Below are positions 26,717-36,101 of a DNA stretch of 53,254 nucleotides, one piece after another. Numbering within the stretch: position 1 is the first letter of the stretch; every line of letters starts with the position of its first letter. The DNA lies in assembly GCA_016234745.1 (NCBI GenBank), contig JACRAR010000026.1, forward strand, positions 1 to 53,254, in the 5' to 3' direction. A model generated the notes under the pieces. It was not told where the DNA came from and searched no databases. It saw only the letters and a list, made by a program, of their open reading frames with translations. The position numbers were made by a program, and so were the translations under genes. This DNA is from Betaproteobacteria bacterium (lineage in GTDB: Bacteria; Pseudomonadota; Gammaproteobacteria; Burkholderiales; Rhodocyclaceae).

Positions 26717-27286
26717 ATGACGAAATTGGGGCAAGTGGCAAGCATCCGCATGGGTTACCCCTTCCGCTCGCGCCTTGAGCACGATGCGGCGGGTGCAATC
26801 GCTGTGGTGCAGATGAAGGACATAGACGACGCCAGCTTGCTGCACTTGGAGGATGCCGTTCGGGTGAACATGCCAGACTTCAATGAGCATCACCTGATCA
26901 GGCAGGGGGACTTGGTATTTCGCTCTCGCGGGCGGACCAATTCTGTGGCGCTAATTTCTGAGAACGTGGGGCCGGCGGTTCTTGCAGCTCCCATGCTATT
27001 GATTCGCCCCGTTGATGTGCTGCCCGCCTACCTGCTCTGGTACATCAACTTGCCGGCAATTCAGGCAGTGTTGGCAGCACAGGCAGAGGGCACGGCGGTG
27101 CGGATGATCAGCAAGGCAGCGCTGGAGCAGTTGTTGATCGCAGTTCCACCCTTGGAGACACAGCGGCGAATCGTCGAAATCGGACAGCTTGCCGATCTGG
27201 AGACAAAGATCACAACCGAATTAATGGATCGGCGTAAAGCGTTGATCGACGGAATTCTGATGCGTAAAGCTCAGGATACCCACTGA
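26717..27286 (+). CDS. Half-size type I restriction specificity protein (HsdS-like)
   Basis: A 189-aa protein with one target-recognition domain followed by one conserved helix, i.e. half of a normal HsdS (about 400 aa). The N-terminal MTKLGQVASIRMGYPFRSRL, DLVFRSRGRTNSVALIS and the C-terminal PPLETQRRIVEIGQLADLE then RRKALIDGILMRKA match one HsdS repeat. The ATG at 26717 is taken because the extra upstream codons overlap the promoter. No strong ribosome site. It is separated from hsdM by a DUF2188 gene and a hairpin, and a complete hsdS exists further on. It could pair as a dimer, alter specificity, or be a remnant. Confidence 0.75.
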   Translation: MTKLGQVASIRMGYPFRSRLEHDAAGAIAVVQMKDIDDASLLHLEDAVRVNMPDFNEHHLIRQGDLVFRSRGRTNSVALISENVGPAVLAAPMLLIRPVDVLPAYLLWYINLPAIQAVLAAQAEGTAVRMISKAALEQLLIAVPPLETQRRIVEIGQLADLETKITTELMDRRKALIDGILMRKAQDTH

Positions 27287-27370
27287 GGCCTGGTGGGTCA
27301 GGACGCCGACCCAGGTACTGGTAATACCTGAGCCGGCACGTTATGCAACACAACGTATGAGGTACATATC

Positions 27371-27613
27371 ATGGCAAAAACGCCTTCAACTAGCAACACC
27401 CGTTTTGTTCAGCCCAACCCCCAAGGTGGCTGGGACAACAAAAAAGCCGGCGCAAGCCGGGCCGGTTCACATCACGACACCAAGCAGGGAGCCATCGATG
27501 CCGCCCGGCAAATGAGTCAGCGTGAAGGATCTGAGTTGAAGATCAAGAACCTGGACGGAAAGATCGCACAGTCGGATAGCCACGGTCACGATCCGAGAAA
27601 CATCCCCGGCTAA
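27371..27613 (+). CDS. DUF2188 domain protein
   Basis: An 80-aa basic, Gly/Asn/His-rich protein. The domain is recognised from FVQPNPQGGWDNKKAGASRA followed by HHDTKQGAIDAARQM, typical of DUF2188. The function is unknown; such proteins often accompany restriction and other mobile loci. GAGG lies upstream of the ATG. A hairpin follows it at 27621-27641, so it may end the first transcript. Confidence 0.8.
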   Translation: MAKTPSTSNTRFVQPNPQGGWDNKKAGASRAGSHHDTKQGAIDAARQMSQREGSELKIKNLDGKIAQSDSHGHDPRNIPG

Positions 27614-27620
27614 GACCAAA

Positions 27621-27641
27621 GGCGGGAGGGATCCTCCCGCC
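27621..27641 (+). terminator. Terminator-like hairpin after the DUF2188 gene
   Basis: GGCGGGAGG and CCTCCCGCC form a perfect 9-bp GC-rich stem with a 3-nt loop. The tail TCTCTC is only moderately T-rich, so termination may be partial and set the level of hsdM relative to the leading genes. Confidence 0.55.
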
Positions 27642-27667
27642 TCTCTCAAACTACAAAGGAATTTCGG

Positions 27668-29227
27668 ATGAACGACAAAATCACGCAACAAGAAGTCAAC
27701 TCGGCTGCGTGGGCCGCCTGCGACACATTCCGTGGCGTTGTCGATCCGGCCCAATACAAGGATTACATCCTGGTGATGTTGTTTCTGAAATACATCAGCG
27801 ATCTCTGGCAAGACCACTACGACACCTATCGCCAGCAATACGGCGACGACGATGAGCGTATCCGGCGCAAGCTGGATCGTGAGCGCTTCACGTTGCCCTT
27901 CGTCGAATTCAAGGATGAAAAAACCGCCGAGGTCATTGAGCGCTTCGCCGGTGATTTCAACAGCCTGTACGAGCGACGCAACGCCGCCAATATCGGCGAT
28001 TTGATCAACATCGTGCTCGACGGTATCGAGGATGCCAACAAGGCCAAACTCGACCGGGTATTTCGCAACATCGACTTCAACTCCGAATCCAATCTCGGCC
28101 AGACCAAGGATCGCAATCGTCGCCTGAAAAATCTTCTTGAGGATTTCGCCAAACTCGATCTGCGCCCCTCTCGCGTTTCCGAGGACGTCATCGGCAATGC
28201 CTACATTTACCTGATCGAGCGCTTTGCCTCCGATGCCGGCAAGAAGGCCGGCGAGTTCTACACGCCCAAGCAGGTCTCGCGTCTGCTTGCCCGACTGGCC
28301 AAGCCCAAACCCGGCAACCGCATCTGCGATCCGGCCTGTGGTTCAGCCGGCCTGCTGATCGAGGCAGCGGCGCTGGTGGAAGAAACTGGCAGCCGTGATT
28401 TCGCCCTCTTCGGCCAGGAAGTGAATGGCAGTACCTGGGCTCTGGCGCGCATGAACATGTTCCTGCACGGCAAGGACTCCGCGCGCATCGAATGGGGCGA
28501 CACCCTCAACAGCCCGGCGCTGGTCGAAGCCGACCGCCTGATGCGCTTCGACGTGGTGGTGGCCAACCCGCCCTTCAGTCTCGACAAATGGGGCTCAGAG
28601 CATGCCGAGTCGGATCGCTTTAATCGCTTCTGGCGCGGCGTGCCGCCCAAGTCCAAGGGCGACTATGCCTTCATCACGCACATGGTCGAAACCGCACTGC
28701 CGCAGGCCGGTCGTGTCGCGGTGGTCGTGCCGCACGGCGTGCTGTTCCGTGCCGGTGCCGAAGGCCGCATCCGCCAGAAGATGATCGAGGACAATCTGCT
28801 CGATGCCGTCATCGGCCTGCCGGCCAACCTCTTTCCCACCACCTCCATCCCGGTCGCCGTTCTGGTCTTTGACCGGTCGCGGGAAAAGGGCGGCGAGCGC
28901 GAAGCCTGTCGTGATGTCCTGTTCATCGACGCCAGCAGTGATTTCCAGGCTGCCAAAACGCAGAACGCCCTGTTCGATTCTCACCTCGACAAGATCGTCG
29001 CCACCTTCGATGCACGCCAGAACGTCGACAAATACGCCTATGTCGCCACGCTGGCCGAGATTGCCGAGAACGACTTCAACCTCAATATTCCGCGCTACGT
29101 GGATACTTTTGAGGAAGAAGAAGAAATCGACGTGGCTGCCGTGGAACAGGAAATCGAACGCCTCGAAGGCGAACTGGCCGAAGTGCGGGCGAAGATGAAA
29201 ACCTATCTCAAGGAGTTGGGCGTATGA
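27668..29227 (+). CDS. hsdM: Type I restriction-modification DNA methyltransferase (HsdM)
   Basis: A 519-aa N6-adenine methyltransferase subunit of a type I system. It has the SAM-binding motif DPACGSAGLLIEA and the catalytic NPPF in FDVVVANPPFSLDKWG. The N-terminal helical domain is present (LKYISDLWQDHYDTY). AAGGA precedes the ATG. Its last four bases (ATGA) overlap the dinD start. Together with HsdS it protects the host's own sites. Confidence 0.95.
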   Translation: MNDKITQQEVNSAAWAACDTFRGVVDPAQYKDYILVMLFLKYISDLWQDHYDTYRQQYGDDDERIRRKLDRERFTLPFVEFKDEKTAEVIERFAGDFNSLYERRNAANIGDLINIVLDGIEDANKAKLDRVFRNIDFNSESNLGQTKDRNRRLKNLLEDFAKLDLRPSRVSEDVIGNAYIYLIERFASDAGKKAGEFYTPKQVSRLLARLAKPKPGNRICDPACGSAGLLIEAAALVEETGSRDFALFGQEVNGSTWALARMNMFLHGKDSARIEWGDTLNSPALVEADRLMRFDVVVANPPFSLDKWGSEHAESDRFNRFWRGVPPKSKGDYAFITHMVETALPQAGRVAVVVPHGVLFRAGAEGRIRQKMIEDNLLDAVIGLPANLFPTTSIPVAVLVFDRSREKGGEREACRDVLFIDASSDFQAAKTQNALFDSHLDKIVATFDARQNVDKYAYVATLAEIAENDFNLNIPRYVDTFEEEEEIDVAAVEQEIERLEGELAEVRAKMKTYLKELGV

Positions 29228-30069
29228 CTACAAAACGTGTTGTTGAGCAGCACCACGAAACCTTCGAGGGCATCCGTCAGTTCGATGCCGACGGTAATGA
29301 ATTCTGGATCACACGCCAACTCGCCAAGGTGCTTGAGTATTCCGAGTACCGACACTTCCAGCCGGTTATCGAACGCGCCAAAGAGTCATGCCGCAACAGC
29401 GGTCATGCGGTCGAGGACCATTTCGAGGATGTCCTCGATATGGTCGACATCGGTTCGGGTGCAAAGCGCCAGATCGCCGATATTCGTCTCTCGCGCTACG
29501 CCTGCTACCTGATCGTCCAGAACGGCGATCCGTCCAAACCGGTCATCGCCAACGGCCAGACCTACTTCGCCTTGCAAACCCGCCGGCAGGAGTTGAACGA
29601 TAACGAAGCCTTTGCTCGCCTGTCAGAAAACGACAAGCGTTTGGCCATCCGTAACGAACTCGCCGAGCACAACAAGCATCTCGCGGCTGCGGCCAAGGAT
29701 GCAGGCGTCGAAACGCCGCTCGACTATGCCATCTTTCAGGATCACGGCTACAAGGGGCTCTATGGCGGCAAGGGCGCGAAGGACATTCATGCCGTCAAGG
29801 GGCTGAAGAAAAGCCAGAAGATCCTCGATCACATGGGCAGCACCGAACTCGCTGCCAACCTGTTCCGCGCCACGCAAACGGAAGAGAAATTGCGCCGCGA
29901 TAAGGTACACGGCAAGCAGATAGCCAATCAGACCCACTTCGAGGTCGGCAAAAAAGTGCGCCAGACCATCGATGAACTGGGCGGCACCATGCCCGAGGCG
30001 CTGCCGACACCGGAGAAAAGCATCCAGCAGATCGAAAGCGCCAAGAAGAAGCTGGAGAAGAAAAAATGA
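29224..30069 (+). CDS. dinD: DNA damage-inducible protein D-like (BRO-N domain)
   Basis: A 281-aa DinD-family protein. Typical segments are ADGNEFWITRQLAKVLEYSE, SRYACYLIVQNGDPSKPVIA and FQDHGYKGLYGGKGAKDI. E. coli DinD inhibits RecA strand exchange; the N-terminal BRO-N/antirepressor-like fold is found in viral and mobile genes. Here it sits between hsdM and hsdS with ATGA overlaps on both sides, so it must be translated as part of the restriction operon. The C-terminus is a Lys/Glu-rich helix. A role in tuning the restriction response after DNA damage is inference only. Confidence 0.9.
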   Translation: MTTKRVVEQHHETFEGIRQFDADGNEFWITRQLAKVLEYSEYRHFQPVIERAKESCRNSGHAVEDHFEDVLDMVDIGSGAKRQIADIRLSRYACYLIVQNGDPSKPVIANGQTYFALQTRRQELNDNEAFARLSENDKRLAIRNELAEHNKHLAAAAKDAGVETPLDYAIFQDHGYKGLYGGKGAKDIHAVKGLKKSQKILDHMGSTELAANLFRATQTEEKLRRDKVHGKQIANQTHFEVGKKVRQTIDELGGTMPEALPTPEKSIQQIESAKKKLEKKK

Positions 30070-31322
30070 CCTGGGCAACCGTACCTATCGGAACGGTGAT
30101 CCGCTCTTCGCAATATGGGCTGTCGCTTCCATCTGATCCCGAAGGTCTCCTGCCTATTGTTGGCATGAAGGACATTCAGGATGGGCGCGTGCGGATTGAT
30201 CCGACCGTGTGCATCAATATGTCAGAAGAGGATGCAACGGACTATCTCTTGGCGGATGGTGACATCCTCTTGAATCGGACCAACAGCCCAGATCTGGTTG
30301 GCAAAACTGGCATCTACCGTGGCGATGGGAAGGCCGTGTTCGCGTCCTATCTGGTGCGATTGGTACTGGATCGTGAACGCGTTGATCCCGACTATGTAAT
30401 CCAGATTCTGGCCAGCGAAGGTGGGCAGCGTCACATAAAGCAACTGGCAACGAGAGCCGTCAGCCAAGCCAACTTAAATCCCACCACATTCAAAAACCAC
30501 TTTTACATTCCGCTTCCACAGTTAGGTGAGCAGATAGCCATTCGGGGCGTGTTGCTAGCATGGGACACCGCCATAGAAAAAACAGAGCGACTAATTGCGG
30601 CGAAGCAGAAACGGAGCGAATCACTGTCAAATCGCTTGCTGTTCGGTCACTCTCGCCTTAGGCAACGGAATACCGAGGACACAAGGGCGCTTCATTGGTT
30701 CTCCGCACCGAGCGACTGGCAGCTCGTGGAAATTGGTAAGGTTGCCCGCGAGGTATCGGCCCTGAACGGTAGCGACGACGGATTGCCGGTTCTTTCCTGC
30801 ACCAAATACGACGGCTTGGTCGATTCACTCGAATACTTTGACAAGCAGGTATTCAGCCATGACACCTCGAAATACAAGGTCGTCGGACGCGGCCAGTTTG
30901 CTTATGCGACCAACCATGTTGAGGAAGGCTCCATCGGGTATCAGGATTTTGTAGATGCTGGACTAGTCAGCCCGATCTACACGGTCTTTCAATCTGACCC
31001 GAAGAAGATAGCCGACGGTTATTTCTACAAACTGCTCAAGACCGAAAAACTACGCCAGATTTTTTCGGCGAGAACCAACTCATCGGTGGATCGGCGCGGT
31101 AGCTTGCGCTGGAAAGACTTCGCCCGTATTCATATTCCCCTTCCGCCGCTCGATGAGCAACACGAAATCAATGCCGTGCTTGATGATGCCAAGCGGGAAA
31201 TTGTTCTGCTGCAAACAGAGGTCAAAGCCCTCAAACAACAGAAACGCGGCCTGATGCAAAAACTCCTCACCGGCCAGTGGCGAGTAACCGTCCCAGCAAA
31301 CAAGGAGGCGCACCATGCCTAA
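30066..31322 (+). CDS. hsdS: Type I restriction specificity subunit (HsdS)
   Basis: A 418-aa specificity subunit with two target-recognition domains, each closed by a conserved helical stretch: IPLPQLGEQIAIRGVLLAWD and IPLPPLDEQHEINAVLDDAK followed by LKQQKRGLMQKLLTGQWRV. It decides which two-part DNA site is modified or cut. Overlaps dinD by ATGA and the HAD gene by 8 bp. Confidence 0.93.
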   Translation: MTWATVPIGTVIRSSQYGLSLPSDPEGLLPIVGMKDIQDGRVRIDPTVCINMSEEDATDYLLADGDILLNRTNSPDLVGKTGIYRGDGKAVFASYLVRLVLDRERVDPDYVIQILASEGGQRHIKQLATRAVSQANLNPTTFKNHFYIPLPQLGEQIAIRGVLLAWDTAIEKTERLIAAKQKRSESLSNRLLFGHSRLRQRNTEDTRALHWFSAPSDWQLVEIGKVAREVSALNGSDDGLPVLSCTKYDGLVDSLEYFDKQVFSHDTSKYKVVGRGQFAYATNHVEEGSIGYQDFVDAGLVSPIYTVFQSDPKKIADGYFYKLLKTEKLRQIFSARTNSSVDRRGSLRWKDFARIHIPLPPLDEQHEINAVLDDAKREIVLLQTEVKALKQQKRGLMQKLLTGQWRVTVPANKEAHHA

Positions 31323-32139
31323 GAAACTTATCCCGATGGCGATTTCCTACGATTTCGACGGCACCCTCGCACCTGGCAACATGCAGGAGTATGACTTCAT
31401 TCCGGCGCTGAATATGCGATCCAAGCAGTTCTGGATGGCGGTGGATGACCTCGCGAAAAAGCATGAGATGGACCAGATACTCGCCTATATGCGCACCATG
31501 CTCGAAGAGGCACGAAAAGCTGAGGTCGCAGTGCGAAAGACCGACTTCAAGAATTTCGGCGCGCACATCGGCTTGTTCCCCGGTGTTACGGATTGGTTCA
31601 AGCGGACCAACGCCTACGCCAAGTCCAAGGGAGTGCGGCTGGAGCATTTCATCATTTCCTCGGGCATCCGGGAAATAGTGGAGGGGACGCCGATCTACAA
31701 GGAGTTCAAGAAGGTCTACGCATCGGGATTCATGTTTGATCACAACGGCGTCGCCTGCTGGCCGGCCCTGGCGGTGAATTACACGACTAAGACCCAGTAT
31801 TTGTTCCGCATCAACAAGGGCAGCCTGGATGTTCATGACAACTCCGTCATCAACAAATATGTGCCCAAGGAGCAGCGCCCGGTTCCTTTCGAGAACATGA
31901 TTTTTGTAGGCGACGGGGAAACCGACATTCCCTGCATGCGGCTGGTCAAGGATCAGGGCGGCCATGCCATCGCGGTCTATAACACTGGCAAACACGGTGC
32001 AAAAAAACATGCGGAACAGTTGATCAAGGATGGCCGCGCCACGCTGTTTGCCACCGCGGACTATCGGGAAGGCAGTGTCGTCGATCTGGCCGTGAAGGCC
32101 ATCATCGACAAAATCGAAGCATCCTCGCGGATCGCATAG
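31315..32139 (+). CDS. HAD-superfamily hydrolase within the type I RM operon
   Basis: A 274-aa haloacid dehalogenase-type phosphatase. The motifs are all visible: nucleophile D13 and D15 in SYDFDGTL, motif II IISSGIRE, and motif IV FVGDGETDIPCM. The cap region (about 35-110) includes NMRSKQFWMAVDDLAKKHEM. Overlap of 8 bp with hsdS and a gap of 8 bp to hsdR show it is an integral operon member. The substrate is unknown; nucleotide or phosphorylated metabolite phosphatase activity is likely. A similar gene is not part of the canonical R-M-S set, so it may be an accessory. Confidence 0.88.
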   Translation: MPKKLIPMAISYDFDGTLAPGNMQEYDFIPALNMRSKQFWMAVDDLAKKHEMDQILAYMRTMLEEARKAEVAVRKTDFKNFGAHIGLFPGVTDWFKRTNAYAKSKGVRLEHFIISSGIREIVEGTPIYKEFKKVYASGFMFDHNGVACWPALAVNYTTKTQYLFRINKGSLDVHDNSVINKYVPKEQRPVPFENMIFVGDGETDIPCMRLVKDQGGHAIAVYNTGKHGAKKHAEQLIKDGRATLFATADYREGSVVDLAVKAIIDKIEASSRIA

Positions 32140-32147
32140 GAGCCGCC

Positions 32148-35100
32148 ATGAGCAGCTTCCGCTTCGACGAAAAACATCTCTCGCAGATTCCCGCGCTACA
32201 ACTGCTGGCCAATCTCGGCTTCCGCTACCTGACACCAACCGAGGCGCTGGCGATGCGCGGCGGGCGGCTGTCCAATGTGCTGCTGGAAGAAGTGTTGCGC
32301 GACAGCCTCAAGCGCATCAACCGCATTCAGCATAAGGGCAACAGTTACCTGTTCAGCGAGGAAAACCTCCAGACCGCCATCCAGCGCCTAAAGAACGTCA
32401 AGTACGACGGCCTGCTGAAAACCAATGAAGCTGTCTATGACCTGCTGACCCTCGGCGTGGCGCTGGAACAGTCAGTGGAAGGCGCGGTGCGCAGCTTCAC
32501 CCTCAACTACATCGACTGGAAAAATCCGGAGAACAACGTCTATCACGTCACCGCCGAATTCCCGGTGGAACGCACCCGCAGCCACGAGACGGCGCGGCCG
32601 GACATCGTGCTGTTCGTCAATGGCATCCCCTTCGCGGTGATCGAGTGCAAATCGCCCAAGACCGAGGTGGCGCAGGCGGTGTCGCAGATGATCCGTAACC
32701 AGCGCGACGAGTACATTCCCACGCTCTATACCTACGCCCAACTGGTGATCGGTACCAACAAGAACCACTGCAAATACGCCACCGTGGGCACGGCGGCGAA
32801 GTACTGGTCGGTATGGCGCGAGGAGCGGGAAGAGAAGGACGAGGACGGCGCGGCCTTGCGCGCGGTGCTGGATCAGCCCCTGCCACAGGAAGCCAAGGCC
32901 GGGCTCTATGAGTTGCTGGCCGAAGGCTTCGGGGTACGCGAACCCGATGCCGAGTATCTGGTGCGTCGGGCGCTGACCGAGCAGGACCGCACGATTTACG
33001 CGCTGTGCCGGCCCGAGCGTCTGCTGCGTATGGCGCTGTTGTTCACGGTGTTCGATGGCGGGCGGCGCAAGATTGCCCGTTACCAGCAGTTCTTCGCAGT
33101 CGAACGTATCCTCGGGCGGGTAAAGCAGCGGGACGATGCAGGGCGAAGGGCTGGCGGTATCGTCTGGCACACCCAGGGCTCAGGCAAGTCGCTGACCATG
33201 GTGATGCTGGCCAAGGCGCTGGTGCTCGATCTTGATATCCGCACGCCGCGCATCGTGCTGGTCACCGACCGCGTCGACCTCGACAAGCAGCTCGGCAATA
33301 CCTTCGCGGCTTGTGGCCTGACGCCGGATCGCGCCGAGTCGGGGCGGCATCTGGTGGAATTGGTGGCGGATAGCAAGGCACACATCGTCACCACGCTGAT
33401 TCACAAGTTCGACAAGGCGCTGTCCACGCGCAAGTTCCAGGACGAATCCACCGAGATTTTCGTGCTGGTGGATGAAACCCAGCGCACGCAGCTAGGCATG
33501 TTTTCGGCGCGGATGCGGCAGATGTTCCCCAATGCCTGCTACATCGGCTTCACCGGCACGCCATTGCTCAAGCGTGAGAAGAGCGACGTGATGCGCTTCG
33601 GCGGCATCATTCACACCTATGCCATCAACCAGGCTGTCGCCGATGGGGCCATCGTGCCCTTGCTCTACGAAGGTCGCCTGGTCGAGATCGAGCAGAACAA
33701 GGCAGCGATTGATGTCTGGTTCGAGCGCCTGACCTCCGGCCTGACGCCGGCGCAGAAGGCCGATCTGAAGCGGAAGTACGCCCGCGCAGAAATGCTCAAC
33801 AAGGCCGATCAGGTCATCTATATGCGCGCCTTCGACATCAGTGCGCATTTCCGCCAGAACTGGCAAGGCACGGGCTTCAAGGCACAGCTAGTGGCTCCAT
33901 CCAAGGTGGCGGCGCTGAAATACAAGGCATTCCTGGATGACATCGGCGAACTCAGTGGACAAATAAGCAGCGAGGTCATCATCTCGGCACCCGATGAGCG
34001 GGAAGGTTTCGACGATGTGGATGACGACGAATCCACCGACAAGGTCGTCGCTTTCTGGCAGCGCATGATGAAGCGTTACGGCGATGCCGAAGCCTACGAG
34101 ACGCAGATCATCAATGCCTTCAAGCACGGCAGCGACCCGGAAATACTCATCGTGGTCAGCAAGCTGCTGACCGGCTTCGATGCACCACGCAATACGGTGC
34201 TCTACCTGACGCGCAACCTAAAGGAACATACCCTGCTTCAGGCCATTGCCCGCGTTAATCGCCTCTACGATGACGACGAAGGGACCCAGCCCAAGGAGTT
34301 CGGCTACATCATCGACTACGCTGGCGTCCTGGGTGAACTCGATCAGGCGCTGACCACCTACAGCGCACTCGAGGGTTTCGAGGAAGGCGATCTCACCGGC
34401 GCACTGGCCAGCATCAACGACGAGGTACGCCAACTGCCACAGCGCCACGCCGAGTTGTGGGATGTATTCAAGACCGTTTCCAACCGGCAGGACGAGGAAG
34501 CCTTCGAGCAACTGCTGGCCGATGAAAAGATTCGCGAGAATTTTTACGAGCGGCTATCGGCCTACGCCAGAACACTGGCCATAGCGATGTCCTCCGAAGA
34601 CTTCATTACCACGACGCCGGAATATCGCCTCAAGAGCTATAAGGCCGATCTCAAACGCTTCACCAATCTGAAGGCGGCGGTGAAATTACGCTACGCCGAG
34701 TCCATTGACTATCGCGACTACGAGCCGAAAATCCAAAAATTGCTCGACACCCACATCTCGGCCAATGAGGTGCTGAGGCTCAACGAGCCGGTCAATATTT
34801 TCGACGGCGTGGCCTTTCAGCAAGTCGTCGAGGAGCAAGGCCAGGGCAAACCGACGGCCGCTAAGGCCGACATGATTGCCCACGCCACCAAGCGCGCCAT
34901 CACCGAGCATTTGGACGAAGACCCGGCCTTCTTCGAGAAATTCTCCAAGCTGATCCAGCAGGCCATCGACGACTATCGGGCCGGTCGGATTTCTGATCTG
35001 GAGTATTTGAAGCAGGCCAGCGAGATCAAGGAGGCTGTGGTTAATCGCAAGGTCGATGATGTGCCTGCCGTCCTGCACGGCAACGATCACGCGATTGCCT

Positions 35101-35384
35101 GTTTCGGTGTCCTTGAGCCGTATTTCGGTCGGCATATTTCAGATGCCACACAGGCAAAGGACGTGGCGGCAATCGCGGCAGTCAGCATCTGGGGCATCGT
35201 TGAACGAAACAAAGTCGTGGGGTTCTGGGACAACCTGGACGCGCAGCGCCGAACGATGAACGAGATGGACGACTTTCTCTATGACGCAATCCGGGGTGAG
35301 CGGGGCGTTCCCTTGACCACTGAGGAAATGGACGAAATCATCGACCGCTCGATGCAATTGGCCAGACACCGGATGTCGGCGTGA
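32148..35384 (+). CDS. hsdR: Type I restriction endonuclease motor subunit (HsdR)
   Basis: A 1078-aa ATP-dependent translocase/nuclease. The N-terminal nuclease core PD-(D/E)xK is D152...E166-C-K168 (ARPDIVLFVNGI then AVIECKSPK). Helicase motif I is HTQGSGKS (around 342-348), and motif II is LVDETQRTQ, where most relatives read DEAH. FTGTPLLKREKSD and VNRLYDDDEG (motif VI region) follow. The end is coupled to the metalloprotease gene by a GTGA overlap. It cuts unmodified foreign DNA, with HsdM and HsdS as partners. Confidence 0.95.
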   Translation: MSSFRFDEKHLSQIPALQLLANLGFRYLTPTEALAMRGGRLSNVLLEEVLRDSLKRINRIQHKGNSYLFSEENLQTAIQRLKNVKYDGLLKTNEAVYDLLTLGVALEQSVEGAVRSFTLNYIDWKNPENNVYHVTAEFPVERTRSHETARPDIVLFVNGIPFAVIECKSPKTEVAQAVSQMIRNQRDEYIPTLYTYAQLVIGTNKNHCKYATVGTAAKYWSVWREEREEKDEDGAALRAVLDQPLPQEAKAGLYELLAEGFGVREPDAEYLVRRALTEQDRTIYALCRPERLLRMALLFTVFDGGRRKIARYQQFFAVERILGRVKQRDDAGRRAGGIVWHTQGSGKSLTMVMLAKALVLDLDIRTPRIVLVTDRVDLDKQLGNTFAACGLTPDRAESGRHLVELVADSKAHIVTTLIHKFDKALSTRKFQDESTEIFVLVDETQRTQLGMFSARMRQMFPNACYIGFTGTPLLKREKSDVMRFGGIIHTYAINQAVADGAIVPLLYEGRLVEIEQNKAAIDVWFERLTSGLTPAQKADLKRKYARAEMLNKADQVIYMRAFDISAHFRQNWQGTGFKAQLVAPSKVAALKYKAFLDDIGELSGQISSEVIISAPDEREGFDDVDDDESTDKVVAFWQRMMKRYGDAEAYETQIINAFKHGSDPEILIVVSKLLTGFDAPRNTVLYLTRNLKEHTLLQAIARVNRLYDDDEGTQPKEFGYIIDYAGVLGELDQALTTYSALEGFEEGDLTGALASINDEVRQLPQRHAELWDVFKTVSNRQDEEAFEQLLADEKIRENFYERLSAYARTLAIAMSSEDFITTTPEYRLKSYKADLKRFTNLKAAVKLRYAESIDYRDYEPKIQKLLDTHISANEVLRLNEPVNIFDGVAFQQVVEEQGQGKPTAAKADMIAHATKRAITEHLDEDPAFFEKFSKLIQQAIDDYRAGRISDLEYLKQASEIKEAVVNRKVDDVPAVLHGNDHAIACFGVLEPYFGRHISDATQAKDVAAIAAVSIWGIVERNKVVGFWDNLDAQRRTMNEMDDFLYDAIRGERGVPLTTEEMDEIIDRSMQLARHRMSA

Positions 35385-36091
35385 AGACCATGCGGCAAGA
35401 GATTGTCTTTGGCACTGAAACCATCGGCTACGAGATTCGATTTCTGTCAACGCGACGCACACTCGGGATTGAGGTGCACCCTGATCTGTCGGTGGTCGTC
35501 CGGGCACCGTCAGATTGCGATCCGGCGATTATCCTAGCCCGAGTTGGAAAGCGCGCGCCATGGATCAGTAAGCAACTGACCAATTTCCAGCGCTATAGCC
35601 CGAGGACGCCGGCGAGGCAGTACGTCAGCGGGGAAACACATCTCTACCTTGGTCGGCAGTATCGGCTGAAAGTCGGCGCTGGCGAGACGGCGTCGGTAAA
35701 GATGAGTCGCGGCCATCTGGTAATGACCCTGCCTGGAAAATCTGATCCGGATCGGGTGAAAGTGTTTCTGCACCGCTGGTATCTCGACCATGCCCGGCAG
35801 GTGTTCATTGATGTGATGGATGAATGGTTGCTCCGCTTCAAGGGGTACCGGCGGCCACGCCTGACTGTGCGGTCAATGCAGTCTCGCTGGGGCAGCCTGT
35901 CGCAGGCCGGCACGATGACACTGAATGCCAATCTGGTTCGGGCTCCCCGTTCCTGCATCGAGTACGTGGTGGCCCATGAGCTTTGCCACCTCAAGCACCG
36001 CGATCACGATACGAGTTTCTTTCGTCTGCTCGGGCGGGTGATGCCAGATTGGGAGAAGCGGAAACAACGTTTGGAAACGGCACTATTGTGA
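35381..36091 (+). CDS. YgjP-like metallopeptidase (M48/DUF45) of the RM operon
   Basis: A 236-aa putative zinc metalloprotease of the YgjP/SprT-like group. The zinc motif HELCH is at 199-203 (VVAHELCHLKHRDHD), preceded by the family block MQSRWGSLSQAGTMTLN. No signal peptide, so cytoplasmic. The GTG start overlaps the hsdR stop (GTGA), and an in-frame ATG lies three codons on. Such genes are frequently found next to hsdR; one proposed role is turnover of restriction subunits, but the substrate is unproven. Confidence 0.88.
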   Translation: MKTMRQEIVFGTETIGYEIRFLSTRRTLGIEVHPDLSVVVRAPSDCDPAIILARVGKRAPWISKQLTNFQRYSPRTPARQYVSGETHLYLGRQYRLKVGAGETASVKMSRGHLVMTLPGKSDPDRVKVFLHRWYLDHARQVFIDVMDEWLLRFKGYRRPRLTVRSMQSRWGSLSQAGTMTLNANLVRAPRSCIEYVVAHELCHLKHRDHDTSFFRLLGRVMPDWEKRKQRLETALL

Positions 36092-36101
36092 GGGGTGAGT
36101 A

